From: an uncultured bacterium
Lineage (GTDB): Bacteria > Bacteroidota > Bacteroidia > CAILMK01
Assembly: GCA_903835275.1 (NCBI GenBank)
Contig: CAILMK010000259.1
Location: 1 to 18,650, forward strand
Reading direction: 5' to 3'
Length of the DNA: 18,650 bases
In this document: positions 1-7,673 of the stretch, one piece after another
Position numbering within the stretch: the first letter of the stretch is position 1
Layout: every line of letters starts with the position of its first letter
Notes under the pieces: generated by a model
Seen by the model: only the letters and a program-made list of their open reading frames with translations
The model's database searches: none
What the model was told of the DNA's origin: nothing
Position numbers and translations under genes: made by a program

Positions 1-30
1 GGCATGGAAATCCGAAAAGAGAGTAAATGA
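1..30 (+). CDS. C-terminal tail of an upstream gene (partial)
   Basis: The first reading frame is open from the window edge and ends at a TGA at 28-30, giving a tail that reads GMEIRKESK. The stop overlaps the ATG of the response-regulator gene in an ATGA arrangement (4-bp overlap), a common sign of translational coupling inside an operon. Only nine residues are visible, so the product cannot be identified. A sensor kinase or another signalling protein would fit beside a receiver, but that is a guess. The frame could also be open by chance over so short a stretch. Confidence 0.4.
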   Translation, partial: GMEIRKESK

Positions 31-407
31 AAATACTTATAGCTGAAGATGACAGTATGATCATGAAACTGATCCGTACCCGCCTCGAAAAGGATGGCTA
101 CGAAGTTATAACAGCTAATAATGGTGATTTGGCGCTGGATAAGATCAAGGAAGAATATTTTGATCTCATTATTACAGATATAATGATGCCATTCATCAGC
201 GGATTGGAGTTAGTAAGTACTGTTAAAAATACACTGAAGAAGAAGACTCCTATTATTGTGCTCTCCAATATGCATCTGGAAGCAACAATTCTGGAGGCAT
301 TCAGGTTAGGGGCAGATGATTTTATAACTAAACCCTTCAGCCCTAATGAGCTGAGTGTACGAGTGGCAAAAATTTTAAATAGAATTGAGTTAGACCCGCA
401 TGGTTGA
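27..407 (+). CDS. Stand-alone response regulator receiver (CheY-like, no output domain)
   Basis: This 126-residue protein is a single receiver domain that accepts a phosphoryl group from a histidine kinase. The hallmark residues are present: the acidic pocket E7/D8/D9, the phospho-acceptor D51 in the TDIMMP motif, the switch Ser80 and the invariant Lys102 in the TKPF motif. It ends about 20 residues after that lysine, so there is no DNA-binding or enzymatic output domain, and signalling probably works by protein-protein contact. The gene overlaps the end of an upstream frame by 4 bp and the next gene by 8 bp, so it is probably translated as part of the downstream exopolysaccharide-like operon and may control that machine post-translationally. 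The receiver call is secure; the partner is inferred. Confidence 0.93.
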   Translation: MKILIAEDDSMIMKLIRTRLEKDGYEVITANNGDLALDKIKEEYFDLIITDIMMPFISGLELVSTVKNTLKKKTPIIVLSNMHLEATILEAFRLGADDFITKPFSPNELSVRVAKILNRIELDPHG

Positions 408-2604
408 AAACAATACAAATTCCCTAGGGAAAAAACACAGGAAACCATATAACCTCGGCTACAGGCTGAAGGAGTGGTTTTTATTGTCCATCCTGAAGAT
501 AAGGTATATTTATCTTTTCAAATACTGGAGTTTCAGGCAGAAGTCTGTGGCTTTTCTTGCGTTGGTTATTATTGTATCTGTTGCAAGGTTCTCTCAAAAT
601 GAATTACAGGCGGATAAGCCGAAATTTTATATTGTTAAGGATGGTAGTTCCCTTTATAGGGTATCAAAGGATTATAAGGTAAATACCAACGATCTTATCA
701 TCTGGAATAATATCAGTAATGAATTTACCATTCACCCAAGCCAGAAACTTGCTTTAAATGATGATCCTGACAGTACAGTAAAAAAAGATTCAGTTACAAT
801 TGAGCATCAGTATGCAAGTCAGGATGTCTATCATTCCCTGCAAAAAGGAGAGAATCTGTACAGGTTATCATTAAGGTATAATGTTTCAGTAGATAGTATC
901 ATTCTATGGAATAATATCAAGGATGTCTCAAACCTGGATACAGGAATGAAACTGATTGTTGGCCGTTCAGGAAATAGCAGCAAGGATTCAAATATTGTAG
1001 CTGTTTTAAAACACGAAATCGCTCCGGTAAATCAATCAAATGCCATATATTATACGGTTAAGCCCAAGGATAATATCCTGCGTATTGCACTTGCCCATAA
1101 TGCTTATATAGCGGATATAGTTTCATGGAATAATATTAAGGATATAAACAGCATTGATACAGGCACCCTTCTTATAGTTGGTTACATCCAACCCGCCACC
1201 ACATGGTCACAGGTTGTTGTTCAAACCCCTGTGCCTGCACCTGAAGTTAAGGAGCAACCTGCTCACATTGCTAAAACTGAACCTGCCCCTGTGCAGGAAC
1301 AACAGAAAGCAACTGCTTCAATTGATACTGGTACAAAGTCACACGATACTTCAAAAGTGGTTGTCGTGGATGCTGCAACCAAGGCTAAAAATGATTCAGC
1401 TAAAGCTGCTTTCAGGAAGGATTCTGTTTTAAAGGAACAGGCAATAGCACGGGCACTTTCAAATAAGAAAAGCAAATGGCTGCAACCTAAATTTTACATT
1501 AACCGTTTAAGGCACCAGCCATGGTTAATTGCAGCACTAATTATCTGTACTACCCTGTTTATGTTCGGTGTGATCACACTTATTACCATGGTGGTAATTT
1601 TAAGGATCAGGAGTACAGTAAATGAAGCTATAAGTGCTAATTTCAGTAATGCCTTTGAAGACCTTATTACAGGTGTAATTTACGCTGACCATGACAGTGC
1701 TTCAAAATTGAGTGATGATGAATTTGATGATGCCCAGCTTGGAATTATAAATGGATTCGAGAAGAAATATCTTTCAAATCCTTTTCACAGGCAGTTGTGT
1801 ATTGACCACCTCTTAAATCTTTACAGAAACCTTACCGGAATCAGCGCAATGCGCGTGGTAAACCTGTATCATGAATTCAAACTTAATAACGATTCACTGG
1901 GCAAGGTAAAGAACAGGCAGTGGCATATAAAAGCAAAGGGAATACAGGAAGTGGAGCAAATGCATGTGCAGGATGCTTACAAACTTGTCTATAAATTCAT
2001 AGATAATCCGATAGATACTTTAAGGTATGAATCGCAAATTGCAGTGATGAGCCTTAAAGATGAAAAGAATCTTGCTTTCCTTGAAGAATTAAAATTACCA
2101 CTTACGGAGTGGCAGCAAATGATGCTCGCAAATAAATTGCATATTATCCGAAACAGGGATTTTAGCAATATGGAGGCATTGTTGAGTTGCAGTAATTTAA
2201 CCGTTGTTTGTCTTGCAATAAAAATTGTTCAGGATTTTAACATGCTTGCGTATGTACCGAGACTGACTGATTTGTTAAAGCATGATTCTCCGGATGTGAA
2301 AATGGCAGCGGCAAACGCTTTGGGTGGCTTGATAGCAAAGGATGCAATACCTGCATTGTTTTTGGAATTGAGGACGGCTCCAAGTCTTTTAAAAGAACGA
2401 ATATTGTCGGCTGCAGCTGTTATTGGAATAGATGACCATCTGGATGAGGTTGCAAAATATGTATTCCATGATAATTTCGAGGTAGCTCATGCCGCTGCAA
2501 ATGCACTCGTGAGTGCCGGAGAGAAGGGAATTAATGCACTAAGGGAAATTGTCAGCAACAATGAAGAAAATATAGGTATTCAGGTATTCAACAGTTTTAA
2601 CTAA
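400..2604 (+). CDS. Two-TM protein: three periplasmic LysM modules plus cytoplasmic HEAT-like repeats
   Basis: This 734-residue protein has a basic N-terminus and a hydrophobic segment at about residues 48-64. Three LysM-like modules follow at about 75-119, 142-187 and 216-261, each with the pattern of a YxV-type start, a central WNNI and a terminal LxVG or LAL. A Pro/Ala/Lys/Thr-rich linker spans about 270-360, a second strong TM segment about 374-402, and then a helical C-terminal region runs to the end. Its last part (about 545-720) looks like HEAT repeats, with regular Ala-rich helix pairs. Basic flanks predict that the LysM modules lie in the periplasm and the HEAT region in the cytoplasm. 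LysM modules bind GlcNAc-containing glycans such as peptidoglycan or chitin-like polymers, and HEAT repeats are protein scaffolds. It may therefore link the upstream receiver to the envelope or to the downstream synthase. I know of no characterised protein with this architecture. The start overlaps the receiver gene by 8 bp. Confidence 0.85.
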   Translation: MVENNTNSLGKKHRKPYNLGYRLKEWFLLSILKIRYIYLFKYWSFRQKSVAFLALVIIVSVARFSQNELQADKPKFYIVKDGSSLYRVSKDYKVNTNDLIIWNNISNEFTIHPSQKLALNDDPDSTVKKDSVTIEHQYASQDVYHSLQKGENLYRLSLRYNVSVDSIILWNNIKDVSNLDTGMKLIVGRSGNSSKDSNIVAVLKHEIAPVNQSNAIYYTVKPKDNILRIALAHNAYIADIVSWNNIKDINSIDTGTLLIVGYIQPATTWSQVVVQTPVPAPEVKEQPAHIAKTEPAPVQEQQKATASIDTGTKSHDTSKVVVVDAATKAKNDSAKAAFRKDSVLKEQAIARALSNKKSKWLQPKFYINRLRHQPWLIAALIICTTLFMFGVITLITMVVILRIRSTVNEAISANFSNAFEDLITGVIYADHDSASKLSDDEFDDAQLGIINGFEKKYLSNPFHRQLCIDHLLNLYRNLTGISAMRVVNLYHEFKLNNDSLGKVKNRQWHIKAKGIQEVEQMHVQDAYKLVYKFIDNPIDTLRYESQIAVMSLKDEKNLAFLEELKLPLTEWQQMMLANKLHIIRNRDFSNMEALLSCSNLTVVCLAIKIVQDFNMLAYVPRLTDLLKHDSPDVKMAAANALGGLIAKDAIPALFLELRTAPSLLKERILSAAAVIGIDDHLDEVAKYVFHDNFEVAHAAANALVSAGEKGINALREIVSNNEENIGIQVFNSFN

Positions 2605-2629
2605 TTGATGAATTATAAATAGATAAACT

Positions 2630-4108
2630 ATGTACGGTTTTTACGATTTTTTCAACCAGCTTATTGTAAAAGGCATATTTATATATGCGGTCGTGATATG
2701 CGGCTCGTATGCACTACTTGCCTTTATTTCCTCGCGGGCTATTAGCGGGTATTTGAAAAGAAACAGCTACATAGATTATAGTTCCATTCTGCGTTCTACA
2801 TTTGCTCCTTCAGTATCGGTAATTGCACCGGCATACAATGAGGCATTAACGGTTGTCCAGAATGTCCGTTCATTACTATCACTTCAGTACAGCAATTTTG
2901 AGGTGATCATCGTCAACGATGGAAGCAAGGATGATTCCATGCAAAAACTCATAGATTCCTACGAGCTGGAAGCCGTGAAATATGTTTTCCATGAGTATCT
3001 TGTAACAAAACCAATCAGAAATATTTACAAGTCTAAAAATCCTGCCTATCACCGCCTTCTGGTAGTTGATAAGGAAAACGGAGGAAAGGCTGATGCGCTT
3101 AATGTTGGTATGAATATATCTTCCTGTAAGATCATATCCTGCATAGATGTGGATTGCATCATGGAAGAAACAGCGCTTTTAAAGATCGTAAAACCATTCA
3201 TGGAAGATACCAAGCGTGTAATTGCAGTGGGAGGTGTAATATCTATTGCCAATTCCTGCGAGATTGAAAAAGGACGCCTGATAAAAATTAATCTTCCGAA
3301 GAAATTTCTTCCGAGGGTGCAGGTACTTGAGTATTTCCGCGCTTTTCTTATGGGACGCATGGCATGGAGTAAACTGGATGGCTTGCTATTGGTATCGGGA
3401 GCGTTTGGATTGTTTGACAAGGAAATTGCATTGAAAGCCGGCGGATATAATACTAAGACCGTGGGTGAAGATATGGAACTTGTAGTACGCATGAGAAGGT
3501 ATATGATCGAGAACGATATGCCTTACACTGTTATGTATGTACCGGATCCATTATGCTGGACAGAGGCACCGGATACCCTTAAAGTATTGGGGCGTCAGCG
3601 CAGCAGGTGGTCAAGGGGGACTATAGAAACATTATACTTGCACAGGGGGCTGTTTTTTAATCCGAGCTACGGATTTCTTGGAATGGTCAGCTATCCGTAC
3701 TGGTTCTTCTTTGAGTTCCTTGCCTCCTGGGTGGAAAGTGCGGGTCTTCTGTATTTTATTATCCTGATCGCATCAGGCCAGGCATACTGGACGTTCTTTC
3801 TAACTTTGTCTTCGCTGGTATTCACATTCTCAATGCTTATTTCGGTGTCGGCTCTTCTTTTTGAAGAAAGATCTTTTCACCAGTATAAAAAGAAATCTGA
3901 TCTTTTTAAATTGATTCTGACTGCTTTCATGGAGCCGATTTTTTATCATCCCCTGAATGTTTATTGGTCCATTCGTGGAAACTATGAGTTATTAATGGGC
4001 GTGAAAAAATGGGGAGAAATGACGCGGGTCGGTTTTGGGAATTTAAAAAAGAAAAAAGTAACAGGCAAAAAACAGAAGGCAAGTACCAAGCCGGGCCTTT
4101 CCGTTTAA
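2630..4108 (+). CDS. Membrane-bound family 2 glycosyltransferase (processive, PgaC/IcaA or hyaluronan-synthase type)
   Basis: This 492-residue integral inner-membrane enzyme probably polymerises a beta-linked polysaccharide from a nucleotide sugar on the cytoplasmic face. One TM segment lies at about 15-38. The GT-A domain follows with every expected motif: D97 in VNDGS, the D173-x-D175 metal site, the catalytic-base motif G279-E280-D281 and the Q323-R-S-R-W327 motif that marks processive GT2 synthases. Further hydrophobic segments at about 348-410 and 425-450 would form the translocation pore. The tail is Lys-rich and there is no PilZ domain, so direct c-di-GMP control as in BcsA is not indicated. 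The gene starts 25 bp after the LysM/HEAT gene and ends 14 bp before the YaiO-like gene. The sugar cannot be read from the sequence; GlcNAc is favoured by the LysM neighbour but unproven. Confidence 0.88.
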   Translation: MYGFYDFFNQLIVKGIFIYAVVICGSYALLAFISSRAISGYLKRNSYIDYSSILRSTFAPSVSVIAPAYNEALTVVQNVRSLLSLQYSNFEVIIVNDGSKDDSMQKLIDSYELEAVKYVFHEYLVTKPIRNIYKSKNPAYHRLLVVDKENGGKADALNVGMNISSCKIISCIDVDCIMEETALLKIVKPFMEDTKRVIAVGGVISIANSCEIEKGRLIKINLPKKFLPRVQVLEYFRAFLMGRMAWSKLDGLLLVSGAFGLFDKEIALKAGGYNTKTVGEDMELVVRMRRYMIENDMPYTVMYVPDPLCWTEAPDTLKVLGRQRSRWSRGTIETLYLHRGLFFNPSYGFLGMVSYPYWFFFEFLASWVESAGLLYFIILIASGQAYWTFFLTLSSLVFTFSMLISVSALLFEERSFHQYKKKSDLFKLILTAFMEPIFYHPLNVYWSIRGNYELLMGVKKWGEMTRVGFGNLKKKKVTGKKQKASTKPGLSV

Positions 4109-4122
4109 CTCTTTAGAAATAC

Positions 4123-5958
4123 ATGGGTAAATATTTACGATATTTTTACATTCATCTGATCATCATTCTTTCCGTTTTCGCGGCAGGGTCTTCCCTGTAT
4201 GCGCAACAGGATAGCAATGCTGTGAAAAACGTCAGGCCTGTGGATACCATGTTCAAGGAAGCACGTCTAAAGGCATTTGCCGGCCATAAGGATACTGCAA
4301 AGCTTATCATTGATTCCATTCTGAAAAGAACTCCTGATTATAATGATGTAAAAGTGTTTTTGGCCCGGATAAATACCTGGCAGCAAAAATATGATACAGC
4401 CAGTATTATACTCAATGAGGTCCTTGCTTCCGATCCTAAAAACCAGGAGGCAATTGATGCGTTTATTGATTTGAACTATTGGACGGATCACCAGGATATT
4501 GCAATGGCTTATGCAGACAAGGGTCTTGCCGTAAATGATAAATCAGACAGGTTCCATTATAAAAAAGCAAAGATATTTGTATACCAGAAGAAACCCGATG
4601 ATGCATTGTGGTTGCTGGATACGTTTATAAAATATACCCCTGATACTGCTGCAAATCACCAGAGCAGGTTTTACCGGGATAGCGTACTGAATGCAACATA
4701 TAAGCGCAGTGTTGATGAAATGTTCCTTGATGCGCGTAACAAGGCATTTACCGGACACAGGGATACTGCAAGGCTTATCATAGATTCCATCTATAAAAGG
4801 TCCCCGAATTATCTTGATGTAAGGGTATTTGAGGCAAGACTGAATACATGGGATCATAAATACGATACAGCAGAAAGGACATTGCGCTGGGTGCTTTCAA
4901 AAGATTCCAACAATACAGAAGCCATGAGTGCTCTGTTTGATTTAAAATACTGGGGAGATCATCCACGCGAAGCAGAATCATTCGCTGATATGTATATCAG
5001 GGTTGAACCCAAGTCAGATGAATTTCATGTAAAAAAAGCAAAGGCTCAGGTTGACCAGAAAAACTATAAAGGTGCTGCTGATATGCTGGATGCCTTTATT
5101 GCGACCCACAAGGATAGCAGTGAACTATCAAAAGCATACAGGCGCAAATTGCGTGAGGAAATGGTGCATAACAGTCTTACACTTTCATACGATATAGACG
5201 TATTTAATGACCATGAGGACATGACCCTGAACAAGGCGTTTACTAAAAATAATAACTTCAGTGAACCATGGCATCTCGTATCCATTTATTATGATCGTCA
5301 GACTAAATTCGGGTCTGTAATCGCAAGGATAAACTATGGCAACCGATTTAACAGTTACAATGGTGTTCAATACGAAATGGATGCTTATCCTACCATTGCA
5401 AAAAGTACTTATATGTACCTGAATGCAGGTTATTCAGATGCCCTCGTTGTTTTCCCTAAATACAGATGGGGTGCTTCAATATATCGTAATTTACCATGGG
5501 CATTTGAGGCTGAACTTGGCATTCGTGTTTTGTATTTTGCTCCTAACCTGGGCCCTGTTCGCATCTTCACAGGATCCATAGGCAAATACTACGGCAATTT
5601 CTGGTTTTCAGTTCGTCCGTACATTATCCCGAGTGATTATATTAGTTATGGCTATGTGAGCAAGTCCTTCCAGTTCATTGCTCGATACTATTTAAGCGGA
5701 GATCCGGATCATTATTTATCAGCCTCTTATAGCAGGGGTTTTTCCCTGGATGACCATAGCAAGGATTTTGTCCTTATTCAGCAAGATTATACAAAGAACG
5801 GTACGCTGCCAAGCTATAAGATACGCATGGCATACCAATGCAAGATAGCAAGCAGGACTTTCCTGAATGTAAGGGCATCTTACGAAGAAGATAAACTTTT
5901 TTACGGAAAATTCAGGAATGACTGGAGTGCCGGTTTTAGTATAGAAAGAAGATTTTAA
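4123..5958 (+). CDS. YaiO-like outer-membrane protein: TPR-type repeats plus C-terminal beta-barrel
   Basis: This 611-residue protein begins with a signal peptide ending near AQQ at residues 27-29. Residues 40-169 and 197-326 are two 130-residue units that align without gaps at roughly half identity and look like TPR-type helical arrays. Residues from about 350 to the end alternate polar and aromatic positions as in beta strands and finish in RRF, the aromatic C-terminus typical of barrel proteins recognised by BamA. This matches the YaiO-family outer-membrane barrel. In E. coli K-12, yaiO lies near yaiP (a GT2) and yaiS (a deacetylase-like gene). TPR plus barrel is also the layout of PgaA, the poly-GlcNAc exporter, although this barrel (about 260 residues) is smaller than that of PgaA. 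Position between the synthase and an extracytoplasmic protein suggests a role in exporting or anchoring the polymer. Confidence 0.82.
   Translation: MGKYLRYFYIHLIIILSVFAAGSSLYAQQDSNAVKNVRPVDTMFKEARLKAFAGHKDTAKLIIDSILKRTPDYNDVKVFLARINTWQQKYDTASIILNEVLASDPKNQEAIDAFIDLNYWTDHQDIAMAYADKGLAVNDKSDRFHYKKAKIFVYQKKPDDALWLLDTFIKYTPDTAANHQSRFYRDSVLNATYKRSVDEMFLDARNKAFTGHRDTARLIIDSIYKRSPNYLDVRVFEARLNTWDHKYDTAERTLRWVLSKDSNNTEAMSALFDLKYWGDHPREAESFADMYIRVEPKSDEFHVKKAKAQVDQKNYKGAADMLDAFIATHKDSSELSKAYRRKLREEMVHNSLTLSYDIDVFNDHEDMTLNKAFTKNNNFSEPWHLVSIYYDRQTKFGSVIARINYGNRFNSYNGVQYEMDAYPTIAKSTYMYLNAGYSDALVVFPKYRWGASIYRNLPWAFEAELGIRVLYFAPNLGPVRIFTGSIGKYYGNFWFSVRPYIIPSDYISYGYVSKSFQFIARYYLSGDPDHYLSASYSRGFSLDDHSKDFVLIQQDYTKNGTLPSYKIRMAYQCKIASRTFLNVRASYEEDKLFYGKFRNDWSAGFSIERRF
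4240..5100 (+). repeat. Internal tandem duplication inside the YaiO-like gene
   Basis: The segments 4240-4629 and 4711-5100 encode two 130-residue units that align colinearly with no gap. Shared landmarks include GH(K/R)DTA, LIIDSI, NTW, KYDTA, the YW-DH element and KKAK. The units are separated by a 27-residue spacer. The similarity is clear in protein but diverged in DNA, so this is an old duplication of a TPR-like array rather than a recent slippage event. Confidence 0.85.
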
Positions 5959-5959
5959 A

Positions 5960-7159
5960 ATGCAAAAGAGAAGATATATAATCCTTGTATTCTATTTCAT
6001 ACTCCTGACACCGCTCTGGATGTATTTGCTGTGGCATTTGAATCCTCCGAGGGAAATGAAAATTGCCATTATTGATAAAACCGTCCTTACAAATAAAGGG
6101 CAGGAGCACCGTTCATTGAACTGGGTCCTCAATTACAAAAAGTATGTTCGTCCTGATGGAAAATTATATTCCATTCCGGATGACTATTATGGATTTTTTC
6201 CTTTGGATAAGGAAAAATATAAAAAGCAGGGATTTGAAAATATGACCAAGTCCCAGCTTGATAAAATCCCGGATAAGTATGACATGGCATATTTTACAGA
6301 TACCTACGGGATGTATTATAACGAGTGGTTCAAGATTGGAAGGGCTACTGAACGATCCCCCCATATTTTCGGTGGTATGCAGCCTGAAGATATCCAGGTC
6401 ATCAGGGAGATGAAGAAGAAAAAGAAGCTTGTCATTTGTGAATTCAATACAATATGCTCGCCTACAAGTTATGGTGTACGTTCCCAATTTGAGAATATGT
6501 ACGGCATGAAATGGTCCGGCTGGATGGGCCGTTATTTCGAGTGCCTGGATACAACCATCAACAAGGAATTACCACTTTGGGTGGTTCGTAATTATAAAAG
6601 ACAACATGGCAATAAATGGCCTTTCAAAAAAGCAGGAATGGTATTTGACCGTGAAGATGATCACGTTGAAGTATTGGAAATAAATACCCACCTGGAAAAG
6701 GAATCTCCTTGTATCATTACCAACAAAGCTGACCAGGCAAGATATAATGTCCCGGAAAAAGTTGGGTATCCTTACTGGTTCGATATTATGTTGACCACAC
6801 ATCGTAATCACGTAGTATCAGTATTTGAAATTTACCCTAACAAACACGGCGATTCAATATTGCAGGCATATCATATTCCTACTCACTTTCCTGCAATGAT
6901 GGAACACTATGATTCAGCATATAAATTCTTTTATTTTTCCGGGGATTTTGCTGATAACCCTATCAAGGATTATCTCGCTCAAATGAAAGGTATCTGGTAC
7001 CTCAGTCCTTTATTTTACACCCGTGATGACCTTACCAGCAGGACAGGCTTTTTCTGGGAGTATTATGCACCGGTAATGAGTACCATCCTGAACAGGTATT
7101 ATCATGATATGAATACTGAAGGCCCTCTGGGAATCATCAGGAAGGCGACAGCAAAATAG
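5960..7159 (+). CDS. Membrane-anchored extracytoplasmic protein of unknown function, last gene of the exopolysaccharide-like operon
   Basis: This 399-residue protein has one N-terminal signal-anchor segment (about residues 6-26) after a short basic start, and the remainder is predicted to be extracytoplasmic. I do not recognise a named domain. Visible blocks that look like a conserved fold are IDKTV (38-42), the TDTYG element (113-117), EFNT followed by SPT (161-169), GWMGRYFE (187-194), SGDFADNPI (327-335) and FFWEYY (364-369). Alternating hydrophobic strand and acidic-turn patterns suggest an alpha/beta fold, possibly amidotransferase-like or a glycan-acting enzyme, but this is weak inference. 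The ATG follows the YaiO-like stop after one base, indicating tight co-expression, and the gene ends just before the operon terminator. In Pga-type systems the comparable slot is filled by a polymer-modifying protein, which is the role I would test. Confidence 0.7.
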   Translation: MQKRRYIILVFYFILLTPLWMYLLWHLNPPREMKIAIIDKTVLTNKGQEHRSLNWVLNYKKYVRPDGKLYSIPDDYYGFFPLDKEKYKKQGFENMTKSQLDKIPDKYDMAYFTDTYGMYYNEWFKIGRATERSPHIFGGMQPEDIQVIREMKKKKKLVICEFNTICSPTSYGVRSQFENMYGMKWSGWMGRYFECLDTTINKELPLWVVRNYKRQHGNKWPFKKAGMVFDREDDHVEVLEINTHLEKESPCIITNKADQARYNVPEKVGYPYWFDIMLTTHRNHVVSVFEIYPNKHGDSILQAYHIPTHFPAMMEHYDSAYKFFYFSGDFADNPIKDYLAQMKGIWYLSPLFYTRDDLTSRTGFFWEYYAPVMSTILNRYYHDMNTEGPLGIIRKATAK

Positions 7160-7191
7160 TTAAACAGCAAGCACAAACATTGTATAAACAG

Positions 7192-7225
7192 AAAAGCGTC
7201 CCGTACATTGTACAGGACGCTTTTT
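7192..7225. terminator. Rho-independent terminator after the five-gene operon
   Basis: The arms AAAAGCGTCC (7192-7201) and GGACGCTTTT (7215-7224) are perfectly complementary. An inner GTAC/GTAC pairing surrounds an ATT loop, with one C/A mismatch, and a T run reaches 7225. It lies 32 bp after the last operon stop. The A run on the opposite side lets it serve the convergent small gene as well. Confidence 0.85.
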
Positions 7226-7246
7226 ACATTTAGCCTTTTGTAAAAC

Positions 7247-7552
7247 CTACATCGTTTTCGCATCCTTGTTACACATTTTGCATGGAGTCTTGCCTGCTTT
7301 TTCAGCTTCGGCCTTTGTCATTTCCTTTACAGTACCACTGCATTTTGCGAGGCCTGTGCAAGTTTTACTGGTATGATATGCTTTCGCGGTTTTTGTATCG
7401 CATACATATACAGTCGCTTTTGCATCTTTCGGTTTTTCCATCTTTGTTTCTGCCTGGGCACCCTTGCTGTCTGTTTTTGCAGCTGTTTTATTTTGCGCAA
7501 AAGCGGTTGTCAGGCTGAAAGTCAGTGCTAATAATAATGTTATCTTTTTCAT
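7247..7552 (-). CDS. Small secreted Cys/His protein with an Ada/ComEA-nuclease-like zinc-site pattern
   Basis: Starting at the ATG at 7552, this encodes 101 residues with a clean signal peptide (MKKI, then a Leu-rich core and AFAQ at residues 17-20). The frame extends further upstream, but that would bury the signal peptide and run into the divergent gene, so 7552 is preferred. After a Lys/Ala/Thr-rich linker (21-46), the globular part carries H60, C65, C71 and a terminal C91-x-x-C94. This H-x4-C ... C-x2-C arrangement, with a preceding YH and a following PCK(M/R)C, recalls the small zinc-binding module found at the ends of some secreted nucleases and in Ada N-terminal domains. It is likely to bind metal in the periplasm or outside the cell. 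The partner and role are unknown. It converges on the terminator at 7192-7225 and diverges from the prolyl oligopeptidase gene. Confidence 0.75.
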   Translation of the reverse strand: MKKITLLLALTFSLTTAFAQNKTAAKTDSKGAQAETKMEKPKDAKATVYVCDTKTAKAYHTSKTCTGLAKCSGTVKEMTKAEAEKAGKTPCKMCNKDAKTM

Positions 7553-7648
7553 GTCTTTAGAATTTGACTTCAATATTATAAAAAATAATTGAAATACGGA
7601 CCAACTTACTACATGAACTTCAGCGGATACCCGCTTCGCTCTTTTACG

Positions 7649-7656
7649 TATATTTG
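7649..7656 (+). promoter_or_regulatory. Bacteroidota -7 element for the prolyl oligopeptidase gene
   Basis: TATATTTG matches the TAnnTTTG consensus exactly and ends 17 bases before the ATG at 7674, which would give a leader of about 10 bases. I see no good TTG -33 element at the usual 19-21 base spacing, so only the -7 half is supported. Confidence 0.5.
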
Positions 7657-7673
7657 CCTTCAAAATTAAGAGG

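Noticed and set aside
3049..3492. 147-codon minus-strand open frame inside the glycosyltransferase gene
   Set aside because: It is antisense to a gene with complete GT2 motifs, has no recognisable product and is typical of a shadow frame. Similar minus-strand frames within the YaiO-like, peptidase and dehydrogenase genes were rejected for the same reason.
2630..4108. Cellulose synthase (BcsA) identity for the GT2
   Set aside because: There is no PilZ domain and the length is far below that of BcsA; a PgaC or hyaluronan-synthase type fits better.
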